Source of the DNA: Streptomyces violascens | GTDB lineage: Bacteria > Actinomycetota > Actinomycetes > Streptomycetales > Streptomycetaceae | DNA length: 64,000 nucleotides | Reading direction: 5' to 3' | Assembly (NCBI RefSeq): GCF_014649955.1 | Contig: NZ_BMUA01000013.1 | Location: 62,001 to 126,000 of the forward strand | Shown here: one piece after another, positions 52,526 to 63,100 of the stretch | How positions within the stretch are numbered: the stretch's first letter is position 1 | Layout of the letters: each line of letters starts with the position of its first letter | The notes under the pieces: generated by a model | What the model saw: only the letters and a program-made list of their open reading frames with translations | Told to the model about the DNA's origin: nothing | The model's database searches: none | Position numbers and translations under genes: made by a program

Positions 52526-55500
52526 TCGCCGCCCTGCGCTTGCATGTCCTCGCCCTGGTCGGCGTGGGGTACCCGCCAGTGGATTTCGATCTCGACCCCA
52601 GGGTGTGCGGCCGCGTAGTCTCGGATCTCGTCCTGTATCGCGCTGAGGGCCTGACCGAGCGCGGTCTCCAGCGCAGTCGTGGGCCCAGCCGAGACCCGAT
52701 GCGTACGGCGAGGGGCAACCGGAGCGACCGGGATACTGGGCGTCGGCTTCGGCTGTTCGAACGATTCGACGTCTTTGTTGTCTGTCTCGGCAGGTGGCGA
52801 AACCACCACCGGCTCCACAGGCGAGGGCGGCGTGGGCGCGACGGGCGCCACTACGCTGCGGCGCGCTGCCTCGTTGATCATCGACACGGCCTGACTGCGC
52901 GCACTGCGCAGCACCGGGGCGAGCTCGGTGTCGAACTCGTCGGCTGCCGCCGTCTCCGAGATTTCGTCGAGCAACAACTTGGACCGATCAGCGAGATCAT
53001 CCCCGCGCTCGGTGTACTGCCGAAGACTCTCGATGAGGTCCCAGTCGGTGCTCTCCAGAGCGTCCAGCACGCGCTGTGCCGAGGACATGGTCTTGGCCAA
53101 CACGACATCAGTGCTCGCATACGTTGCCGCGGCAAGGTCACGGGCAAGCGGAGTCGGCTCGGGGTTCTGCTTGATCCGAGCCAGCAGGTCGGCCGCGTCG
53201 CGTACCGACTGCTCGCGTGTGCTGAGGGCCTCGCCACTGATGCCGAGGGCGGTTCTGAACCGGGTCAGCGCCCGCCGCAACCCGTTGACAGCGGGCTCTC
53301 GCTCCGCCGCTTTCGCGTGAACGTCTGCGGCGAGTGCGTTGACGTTCCGGGCGAACAGCATCTGCGGGACACTCGTGCCGAACAGTGCCGCGGCCCGGGT
53401 GTGTGCCGCCGTGAACTCGTCCTCGCTGGGTCGCTCCTGGGCCCGCAGTACCCAGCCGGGGCCGATCTGGTCCAGCGCAGGGGCCTCTTCCGCCTGCCCG
53501 TTGTAGATCCAGGAGCGGTCCGAGAGCAGTGCGTATGTGGCGATCACCAGGTTTGAGACCAGCTTATCGAGGCCCGTCCAGCCGAGCTCGGCGATCCAGA
53601 CGCGGATGTCCTCGACCGAGAAGTCGCCCTTGGCCCCGCGCTTGCCGGCCTGCTGGTCGATGTGACGGCGCCAGTCCGTGGATACGTTCAGTGGTCCGTC
53701 ATGCACCTCACCCAGCTCCAGCGCGTGCACGATCCGCGCCACGTCTGCGATGTCACCGCTGTCGACCACGACCCGGCGTGAGCCATCGTCCATGGCCTTG
53801 ACGATCCAGCCGTATGCCTTCTTGAACTTTGCGGCAGTGACCGGCTTGCGACTCTCCTGACGGTCGAAGTTCGGGTGCTTGGGATACAGCGTGTCCAGCA
53901 ACCCGTCGGCGAGCTTCAGAAGGTTGTACTCGAAGACGCCGCCCCCCTGGAGCTGCGGAGTGTGCCCGGCGTACAACGAGTGGACGTGCTTACCCTCGGT
54001 CACCTGGGCGCCGAGGTCGGACTCGTTGGCCTTGGCGATTCCGTACGCCTGGTGCAATACCTGGCCCAGCTGCGAGACGAGCGTCTCGCGCTGCGCCTCC
54101 AACTGATGCCTGACCCGCACCTGGTCGTCGGACGACAGGTGGGTTGCGAAGTCCTTCAACCGGTCCCTGCCGAGCAGGTAATTGATCTTCAGGAGCCGGC
54201 CGAGCTGGGTGCCTCGTTGGGCGGAGAGGAAAGACGGCAGCCAGACGATGGTTGCCGCATCGGGCTTCTCCCGCTGCAGGCGGAAGACCCGGTTCTCGTC
54301 CGCGCTGGGCCGGCCGTCTTCATTTTCGTCGAAGGGGTAGTCGATGATGAACCGTATCCGGTCCTGCGAGGACGGCTCGAACTGCGCGTCGGGCAGGATC
54401 TGGGGATCGCTCACGTTCTCGAAGACGAATTCGACCATGCGCCGCGTACCGTGCCAGACGATCTCGCGATCGGCAACGAAGCCACCGTTGTCGACGACGC
54501 CCAGCTCTCGCCACAGCCATTCCTGCACCCACCGCTTGCGGGCGCCGTGCGTGTCCTTCTCGCCGACACTGTCCAGGATCGGCTCAACGTCCAGATCGGA
54601 CAGATGCAGCGTGAAGACCGGGTCCGCGTCGTTGCCGTTACTGCGCAGTTCACCGGGGAACTCCGCCTGGAGCTCCTGCATCCGCTTGACCACGATCCGG
54701 TCCTCCTGCCCGGTGCGGGAGCGGATCGATCCGTGGTTCAGGGCGGCGAGGCGCGGCCCGGTGAGGCGAGTGAGAGCAGGCACCTCGGGCGCGAGGTAGG
54801 CGAGCAGCATTGTCTTGATGAAGCGGTCGTCGGCCTTGTACTTGGCGTCGTCCGCCGAACCGTACTTCTGGAGGAGGTGGTCCTTGACCTTGCCATGGAA
54901 GCGAGTTGCAGCGTCGGCCTCGCTGCGCAGCCGGTCAGTGAACGCCTCGCCCATTCCCTCGGCCAGCACGTCCCACAGGTCACCCAGCGGGATCAGCTCA
55001 CCGACCTTCATGTCCTCGCGCCGCTTGTAGAGCATCTGCTGGAGCAGCTTGAGACCGGTGCGCTCGCGCTGGAGCGCACCGGAGAGCGCGACCAGGACAT
55101 TGAGGAGGACGGGCGAGACCGGGTACAACGCCTTGAAGTCGGCCCAGTCCGCGTGGGTGGCGCCGTTGGCGTCGAGCAGCACGTCCCGCACCGACTGGTT
55201 GGACGTCTCGACCCGGGCGAAGGCGGCTTCGAGCGCAGCCTTGGCGGCGTCGTCCTTCGGCTTGAGGACCCGCTCCTTGATGATCTCCGGGAGGTTGCGG
55301 TCCTCCAGGCTGATCGGGTCGATGCGGCCCGCCAGGTACTTGACCTGCTGTTCCAGGTTCTTGGCGTCAGCGCCGACCGCGTCCGAGCCGATCAGCTCGG
55401 AGAGGTCGCGCTGGCGGGAGATGAACGAGATGACCGGCAGGGCGCGACCACCCGTACCTGACTCGATCAGTTTGACGAGCTTGTTCACCTCGTCATTGAC

Positions 55501-56418
55501 GAAGGTCCGCTCACGCAGATGTGCCTGGAGCCAGAGGATCAGCTCGTCGAGGAAGAGGATCAGCCCGTCGTAGCCGAGTGACTTGGCGTGCTGGCTGATG
55601 ATGTCGAGACCGTTTTCGAGCGGCAGAAAGGCGTTTTTCGCACCGATTGCACTGAGCGAGTACGAGGAGTACGGGCCGGAAATCAGCGCGGAAGCCAGCC
55701 AGTTGCGAACCTTCTCGCCGGGGGCAGCGGCGAAGGCATGGTCGAGGAGCGCTGACGTCCAGACCTCCGGTACCTCCTTGATGTCCAGGTCCATCAGGTC
55801 GTCTTCGTCATCGGCGACCTCCTGTGGAGTGGTGCTCGTCTCCTTCGGCAGCGAGGGGTTGCCGAGCCAGCGGATGAACTCGGTGTCATCGGAGAAGAAC
55901 TCCCGCTGCCGGCGGGCATCGTCGAACATCGCATCCGCCCGATAGACCGGCGGTACGGGCGCGTCCGCGTGCAAGCGCTGAACTGTGCGGACATATCCAC
56001 CGAGGATCGCCGAATCGAGATCGGTCGCACCGACCAGGTGGAACGGGACCATCAGGAACTTCCGGTCCCGCAGCCACGCGTCATGGTCCGCGATGATCGG
56101 CTGGAGTGTTGGCTTGGTGCGAGCGGCTGGGTCGTTGGAGAGGATCGCGTGCAGCACGGTCATGAAGTGGCTCTTACCGGAGCCGAACGAACCGTGCAGA
56201 TACGCGGCGTCGGAAGAACCCGCGCGTACGGAAGCCTCGACGATCTTGAGCGCCTTGCGGAGCGACTGCTCCAGCTGCGGGGTGACCACGTACTCACGTA
56301 CGCGCTCGGCGGTCGCATCGAAGCCGCCGGACAGCTCGACCTTGAAGGACCCGGCAAGCACGGACTCCGGCAGGTCGAGTACGTCCCGGAGGTAGAGGTC
56401 GCCGTTGCCGCTACTCAT
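52519..56418 (-). CDS. pglY: BREX-2 large ATPase PglY (BrxC-like)
   Basis: This is a 1,299-residue protein, the usual size for PglY. Walker A is YLHGSFGSGKSHFMTVLHAI near residue 73 and Walker B GLILFLDELILWLQAH near residue 285. Long helical stretches follow, and a Pro/Thr/Val-rich hinge near 1,190-1,250 precedes a final conserved domain. It corresponds to BrxC of type 1 BREX, an ATPase needed for defence and, in type 1, for methylation. ATG 56418 overlaps the pglX stop by 8 nt. The reading frame is intact. Confidence 0.93.
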   Translation of the reverse strand: MSSGNGDLYLRDVLDLPESVLAGSFKVELSGGFDATAERVREYVVTPQLEQSLRKALKIVEASVRAGSSDAAYLHGSFGSGKSHFMTVLHAILSNDPAARTKPTLQPIIADHDAWLRDRKFLMVPFHLVGATDLDSAILGGYVRTVQRLHADAPVPPVYRADAMFDDARRQREFFSDDTEFIRWLGNPSLPKETSTTPQEVADDEDDLMDLDIKEVPEVWTSALLDHAFAAAPGEKVRNWLASALISGPYSSYSLSAIGAKNAFLPLENGLDIISQHAKSLGYDGLILFLDELILWLQAHLRERTFVNDEVNKLVKLIESGTGGRALPVISFISRQRDLSELIGSDAVGADAKNLEQQVKYLAGRIDPISLEDRNLPEIIKERVLKPKDDAAKAALEAAFARVETSNQSVRDVLLDANGATHADWADFKALYPVSPVLLNVLVALSGALQRERTGLKLLQQMLYKRREDMKVGELIPLGDLWDVLAEGMGEAFTDRLRSEADAATRFHGKVKDHLLQKYGSADDAKYKADDRFIKTMLLAYLAPEVPALTRLTGPRLAALNHGSIRSRTGQEDRIVVKRMQELQAEFPGELRSNGNDADPVFTLHLSDLDVEPILDSVGEKDTHGARKRWVQEWLWRELGVVDNGGFVADREIVWHGTRRMVEFVFENVSDPQILPDAQFEPSSQDRIRFIIDYPFDENEDGRPSADENRVFRLQREKPDAATIVWLPSFLSAQRGTQLGRLLKINYLLGRDRLKDFATHLSSDDQVRVRHQLEAQRETLVSQLGQVLHQAYGIAKANESDLGAQVTEGKHVHSLYAGHTPQLQGGGVFEYNLLKLADGLLDTLYPKHPNFDRQESRKPVTAAKFKKAYGWIVKAMDDGSRRVVVDSGDIADVARIVHALELGEVHDGPLNVSTDWRRHIDQQAGKRGAKGDFSVEDIRVWIAELGWTGLDKLVSNLVIATYALLSDRSWIYNGQAEEAPALDQIGPGWVLRAQERPSEDEFTAAHTRAAALFGTSVPQMLFARNVNALAADVHAKAAEREPAVNGLRRALTRFRTALGISGEALSTREQSVRDAADLLARIKQNPEPTPLARDLAAATYASTDVVLAKTMSSAQRVLDALESTDWDLIESLRQYTERGDDLADRSKLLLDEISETAAADEFDTELAPVLRSARSQAVSMINEAARRSVVAPVAPTPPSPVEPVVVSPPAETDNKDVESFEQPKPTPSIPVAPVAPRRTHRVSAGPTTALETALGQALSAIQDEIRDYAAAHPGVEIEIHWRVPHADQGEDMQAQGGEC

Positions 56419-59400
56419 CGTCTTCCGCCGCCTTCTTCTTGGCCGTCTTTGTCGTTGTCGTCGCCTTGCGCGACCGGGTCTTCTTCGTCGGACGCCATGC
56501 TGTGAGTGCTGCAGGGATGAGCTGTTCGCGCGCCAACTCGCCGTCCAGGAAGCTCTGGAACTCCTCTGCAGCGGACTCCTCGCCCCACTCGTCGTCCACC
56601 TCGCCGAACCACTGCCGCAGCCACGGCATCAGCTCGTTGATCCCGGCGAGCAGCGGTACGAGTTGTTCGCCGGACCAGTCCTGCTGCTTGCGGCGTTCGG
56701 TGACGATGTTCAGCAGGGCTGTGGCCTGATCACGCTGGTCCCAGCCGGCCCAGCCGAGGAGAAGCGTCGGGTCGGAGCCGGGACTCGCGTCCGGGTAGGA
56801 GATGAACCGCTCCTTGGGCACGTCCAACTTCCCGCGATTCGACCAGTAGGACTGCTTCAGGAAGTCCGCGGAGGTGTACTTCGGGGGGACGGGGATGTCG
56901 AGGCGTTCGCCAGTCCGGTCCTCCTCGCGCTGCTGCTCCCAGACGTCCTCCCACTGCGCGCGCTTGCGCAGGCCGGTGTCCTTGTAGCGGTACGCGGCGA
57001 GGTACGGGACGTGCTCGGCGTCGACCACGTCCTGGAGGACTTGGGTGAGGGAGAGGTTCGGCTTGCCGAGGTGGGCGGCGTAGAGGGAGGCGGTGTTGAG
57101 GATTGCCTTGGCGTCGGCCCGCTTCTCGAGCTCGTCGGCGAGCTGCCCGACGGTGAGGGTGCGGGGCTGCTCGAAGTCGTTCAGAACGTGGAACCAGAGG
57201 GACTTGTCCTCGCACTTGTCGAGCAACCAAGTACGAAGGGCGGCCTTCTCCCGCTTCTCCCAGGGTTCGGTCGCCCAACGCCGCTTGCACTCGGGGCGCT
57301 CGATGAGGGCGATGTCGCGACGGGAGGCGATGGTGTCGATGCGGGCCTGGACGATGTCCCGGTACCACTCGGGCCAGTGGGCGGGGACCTCGGTGACGGG
57401 GGTGGAGCCGTGGCGGTCGAACCAGGCGGTCTCGATCTCCCCGGCGGCCTGCTTGCGGGCAAGAACGATCTCGAACGCTCGCTCGCCGAGCTTCACTTCG
57501 GGGATGATCGTGGGCTCGGGAGAGGGGGCGGTGAGACGGCCCTTCTCGGCGTCGGTGAGCAGCCCGTAGGAGTGGTAGACCTCCCAGTCAAGCTCCTCTT
57601 GGAGCGCGATCATGCGCTGGCGAGTCCGCGCCCTCTTCGCGGGCGGCGTCGAGGCGGGCGCGGGTGGGGGGTTCGTCTGCGGCGCAGACGGCGTAGGGCT
57701 CGTGGGTGGCGAGTTTCTGGGCGAGGGTGTCAAGGGCGCGGCCGAGGGAAAGTGGGAGCTGAACGGGGAGGGGGAATTCCTGGAGCTTGGTCCCGGTGAA
57801 CTCGTAAAAGCGCTCCCACATCTCAGTTTTGATACCGGACTGGTAGCCTTCGTTGCCCTTGTTGTGGCATACCTGCTTGAGCCAGAAGCATGCGGCGGAT
57901 GAGTTGAGTACCGCCATCAATTCCAAGTGTTCGCTCTCGCTACTGCCTTCTGGCAGCTTGATCACTGGCGCGTGACGGTTGTGTAGCCGGTGATCTTTGC
58001 TGAGAACAAAGTGGTTGTGTGTGGACACGCAGGCGAAGGTGATGAGCAGGGGGGAAGCGGTTCGGGGCCAAGAGAGCATTGTGTGCTCGTGCCAAGACAT
58101 GCCGCGTTGCTCTCGGGTTTTCCCGAAAGCTAAGCCATTTCTGAGACCCGTTCTGTAAGGCCAGAATAACTGATTGTCCTGAAGTGAGTTGTCCGCTGCC
58201 TTATCCTTGTACGGCCACAAGGCCACTGATGAGGATGCGCGCCAATCGCGCACGCCATCACCAGTTGTGAACGACTTATATGGAGCATTAAGTTGCTTCC
58301 AGGTCGGTGGTACTTCGTTGGCCACGTATACATCATCGTCGCCCAGCACAACGTGGAAGCCGATAGTTCCACCGATCCTGCGGCCCAGTGTTGCGGGCAT
58401 CTTTTCGAGAGCCGCCACGACACCTCCAGCGCCACCGCCGGAGAGACTCCAAGGGTAGGAAGAGAAGTTATCTCTTCCGGCCTCAGTGACACTGATCCAC
58501 TCGGACTCGCTTCCGGGCCTGTGTAGCTGGCCCACGATTGCTTTCCACACGAGTCCTTCTGCGGCATCCTTCGGTTGAGATGGCTCGCCCCGTACCCCTA
58601 GCGCTGCTCGAATCCGCTCGTCAGGCCGTGGTACGTAATTCCGCCCCACCAGAATCACAGCCGGTGTCCCGTGGCCAGGAATATAAGCCCCCGACGTATC
58701 GATAATGTGTGTCAGGTGAACCTTCAGTCGGAAGAATTCCTCGATCAGCTTCTTGCCGAACTCCCGTTTCATGAAGGAGTTCGCAGTGATCTGCCCGACG
58801 AATCCCGCGTCTCGATCCGACCCCGACGTCCGCACCGCAAGCTGAAACAGCCGCTCAGCGAACGGCACCGACAACGCGTACTTACCTGAGCATGACTCGT
58901 ACACCCGGTAATTAAGGTTCTCCTGCTTATCCTTGACCGTGATGTACGGCGGATTTCCCACGACCACGTGATACGTGTCGCGCGTCATAAGGTCGCAACG
59001 CTCCGCGTACTCGCCGATGTCCTCGGGCCGATAGAAGAAGGTTTCGAGGGTCTCCCCCGACAGGGAGAACATGGCCTCCGACTCCCGCCTTGGTGCACCG
59101 CGGCCATGGATCAGGGAATCGCCCACCGCCACGTTGATCGGGAATCCGGGCGCGGTATCAAGCCGCCTAGCCCCCGCAGCCTTCAGTGCAGCGATCAACA
59201 GCCGGAACCGAGCGATCGACACCGCAAAGGGGTTCTTGTCGCAGCCGTGCACCGCGTTCAGGGCCCGCCGGATCAGCGTCCAGTCGTCTGCACTCTTGTC
59301 CTCATCCCGCCACTTCGCCAACAGCCGCTCGAAGAGCCCCAGCAGGAAGTGCCCCGATCCGCACGCCGGGTCGATGGTACGCAGCCCCGCCGGGAGTTCC

Positions 59401-60131
59401 CGGTCGACGCCGTGCCCGTCGCGGATTTTGACGACCGGCTCCAGGCCGAACTCCTCCACCGCCGGCTCCAGCGTCAAGTCGAGGATGAACTCCTCCACGA
59501 ACACCGGGGTCTGGAGCAGCGCGTACGTCTTCCGGGCGTGCTCGCTCAGGTCCTGGTACAGGTCACCCAGGAAGCGCGTGTCCAAGTCGTCGTCCACGAA
59601 CGAGTGGATGAGCTCACCGTCGGAATCAACCCGCCGCCAGAACTTCAGAAGCGCTGTCGCCGCCTCGTACGAAGGAGCGATCTCCCACAAAGGGTTGTGC
59701 CTGCGGTCGAACAGACCCGCCACCGTCGGGTTGGTCCCCGCCAAGTGCTCGAACGCCGCAACGATCCAGTCGCGGTCGTTCTTCTCCGGTTTCGCCGCGA
59801 AGAACGCTGCATCGTGGTCCTCCGCGTCCTTCAGGCGCTCCCCGACACCCGCCAACCACGCACGCTCGATCAGTCCGTTGTCCTCGCAGAACCGCACGAA
59901 GACGCAACCGAGCACCCACGCCGCCGCGACCTGCGTAACCCGCTCATCGCGCCACGACTCGTACGTCGCCGCCGTACGGTCCGCCGCATACGCCCGTGTG
60001 TACTCGCCCGTGAGTCGGTCCCGGTACTCCTCCACAGACTCGCTCCGTGCCCGCAGGTCGTCCTCCAGGAGCGTGACCTGCTTGCGGAGGTCCTTCAGCA
60101 GGCCGTCCTGACCACCATTGCGCGCGCTCAC
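56411..60131 (-). pseudogene. pglX: BREX-2 DNA methyltransferase PglX, split by a +1 frameshift (possible phase-OFF allele)
   Basis: GTG 60131 overlaps the pglW stop. The first frame encodes SAM motif I TIDPACGSGHFLLGLF at residue 252, NPPYITVK at 393-400 and a target-recognition region, then ends prematurely at 57588 (847 residues). The family C-terminal part (ARTRQRMIALQEELDWEVYH onward, about 400 residues) continues in the neighbouring frame to 56411. Dropping one base restores a protein of about 1,240 residues, normal for PglX. Candidate slip sites are GGG on the coding strand (57631-57633), giving a family-like LDAAREEARTRQRM, and a C6 tract (57666-57671). PglX is the adenine methyltransferase of Pgl. 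A sequencing error is the main alternative. Confidence 0.85.
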
Positions 60132-63100
60132 AGCCCAAAACCCTCTCGATGTGCAGCTAAGTTCTTGAGGAAGTCCTCGGTCAGTACAACGCGTTCTGCG
60201 TCGCCACCGGTTACCTCCACTGTGCGCCCGTCCAACTGCGGTGCCCCCTGCGGGTTGTGCGACGGCGTGAGCAGCCACAACCCGTGCGGTCGCCCACCAG
60301 GCTTGCGGGCCTCGTGCTGCAGCTTCACCAGCAGCTCGTGCCCGCCCGCCTCGTAGTAGTGGGCGAGGAGCCCTGCAGTGTGAATGAACAACACAGCCCC
60401 GGACTCCTGAGAGGCTGCGCCCGCCAGTCGGGCGGCGACCCTCGGCCACACCCGGACCACGAACGATCGCAACCCACCTGGAAGGTCACTGTTCCTCGTG
60501 TACCGGGTGTCCGCACCCAGCACCTTCGACCAGTCCGTGCCGTGCTCGCCCGCCAGTGCCCGGAACTCCTCCAGGAAGACTCGCGCCAAGTTCACCGGAA
60601 CTACCGGGAACGCCTCCGCGATCGCGTCCGCAACCGAGCCGGCCTCACCCCGCAACCGCTTGACGTGCACGTTCAGAGCGAGAAACCCGCCCTCCCGTAC
60701 CGCGGAGTCCAGCTTCGCGGCGAGCAACGCCGACGGCTCACGCCCCCCGGCGGCACCGGCCACCAGTGCGCGAGAGGCCCTCGTCACCGTTCCCGTCGAG
60801 GTGGGCCAGCTGCTGCTGCCCACCGCTGACACCGGCACCGGGGGTTTGAAGCGCGCCTCCGCCGTCTCGTACGTCAGCGGGAACCCGGCCTTCTTCAGCG
60901 CGTCCTCGACCTCGACGTATGTGGGCTTGCCCATCGCCATCTCGGGGAAGCGGGAACGCAATCGGGAGAGCAGCCCCTCCAAGCTGATGCCTACCTCGCG
61001 CCGCACACCCGCCGCAGCCTGCGAGATCTGCAGCGCACGCCACAGCTCCAGCGCCCGCGGATACAGCTCAAGCCGGGGCGAGGCAGCCGCGTCCACAGAA
61101 GTTGCTGCGGCCAGCGTGACCAGTCGGGCGTCCGGCAGCGGGTTCATGCCTTCGGGTATGCGCACCGCCCGTAGGTCGCGGAGTGCACCGGACCGGTCCG
61201 GCAGGGGATCGGCGGTGGCGATCTTCTCCGCTGCTTCGCCCAGCTCTATGGCGTAAGCAGCGAGCTCATCGGACGTCGGGTCGTCGGAGCCGTCCAGCGA
61301 TTCCAAGGCCACGATCAGCCGCCCCCGTCGCCGCATCTGTGCGAGCCGGGGCTCGTGATCCTCATCGCGCCCGGTGAGGAGTGTCTCGGCAGCTACGGCT
61401 GCCCGTACGACGGCGAGCGCGGCGGCCTCCGCGCCCTCCGATGTTTCGCTCTCGGAGCCATGGCGCGCGGCCAGCACCCGGGCCAGCTCGCGGGCGATCA
61501 TCACGCGGCCCGCGTCCCGGACGGCGTCCACCAACTCACCGCGCAGGATGTTCATCCAACCCGCGTCGGCCCACTCCGTAATTGCAGAGCTGAGGTGCTT
61601 CGAGACAGTGAACTCGGAGACCTTCACGGTCTCTGCGACCTGACGGTTGGTGGGCCAGGAGCCTAACTCCGCCTTGCCGTCGAGTCCGAGCCAGGCCGCG
61701 ACGACCTGCGGCCGCTTGTTGTCCTTGCGGCCCGGTGGCACCGGGTTGAGGAGCGCGGCCAAGTGCTCCACGTCCTGCCGGGCCTCGTGCTCGGCACCGA
61801 GCTTGTCGTCCGCCGCCAGAGGCACCACGGGCCGCACTGGAGCAGCCGCGGCCTTGGGCTTCTTGGGGCGCAGCGCAGCCGTCCACTGGCGGTGCCGGCG
61901 ATTGAGCTCCTTCTTGACCACCGCGCCGATACCGCGTTTGCCGCGGAAGCGAGCCGAGGGGACGTCCAGCAACTCGCCGACCGTCACCGCGCCGAGTTCC
62001 TCGGCCACCGCGGCCGCCCGCTCGGTCAGCCCCGCGTCCCTCAGTGTCGTGCCGAGCTTTGCCTTCTGCGCGTACAGGTCCCGGATGTCGTCGTCGGAGA
62101 GGCCCTCATGCCGGCCTGCGCCGCCCAGCAGCGAGACCGGATCCGATGCGGGTGGCGGTTGGGTGCGATCGGCCTCGGTGAAGATGGCACGCCAGGCGTC
62201 CCGCATCTGCCGCAGCGACTCGAACCGGCGGTTCGCTTCACGGTGCAGCGCCCGCTCGAAGAACTTCTCGAGTCCTGGCGCCAGGACGGCCACGAAGGCG
62301 TCCGTGGCGAGGGCGGGGAGGTCGTCCTTGAGGGCCGTTTGCGGGTCGTCTGTGCCGTTGCCCCACATGGGGCGCTCGGCGGCGGCCATTTCATGCAGAA
62401 CGACCGCGGCGGCGTACCGCTCCGCGTCGTCGTCGTAGACAGGGCGCCGGGCATCCCCGAGGAAGGGATCGAGATAGCCGCGCGTGCCGGCCTTGATGTC
62501 GCGGTCGGAAACATTGGCCAGGGAGAAGTCGAAGAGCATCAACTGCTGCTGACCGTCGTCCCGGACCTTGATCCCGAGGTTGTCGGGCTTGAGGTCGCGG
62601 TGGCGCAGGCCCCTGGCCGCGAGGTCGTCGAGGGCGGTGAACAGGTCCTCGCCGAAGGACGCCAATTCCTCGTAACCCAGCTGCCCGTAACTGGCCAGCC
62701 GTTGGCCGAGGGTTTCAGGGCCGGCGTACTCCAAGGCGAGGACGGTCCGGCCGCCGATCGTGCGTGGGCCTTCGTGCAGCTTGACGATGCGGCCGCTGCT
62801 GATTTGCTGGAGGGCTGCCGCCTCCGAGACCAGGCGCTCGTTCTTCTCCGCGTCCAGCGCAACCTTGAGTACCCGCTCCTCCTCCACGCGGCGACCGCGC
62901 TCGTCCTCGGTGACGCGCGTCACGTACAGCGCCCGGGCTGTTGCACCCGAGCCGAGCACCCGCTCGACGGTCCAGTCCCCGTCGACAGCCTGGCCGGGGG
63001 TGGCGGTGAGCGGGTCTGCCTCAACGGCGACTGCTTGTGCGGCGCTGGCCTGCTCAACATCGTCGAGCTGTCTGAGAAAGGCGTCCGCAGAGTCGAGGCG

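Noticed and set aside
57612..57902. Plus-strand ORF of 96 residues opposite the pglX frameshift
   Set aside because: Antisense to the two overlapping pglX frames, with no ribosome site or recognisable domain.
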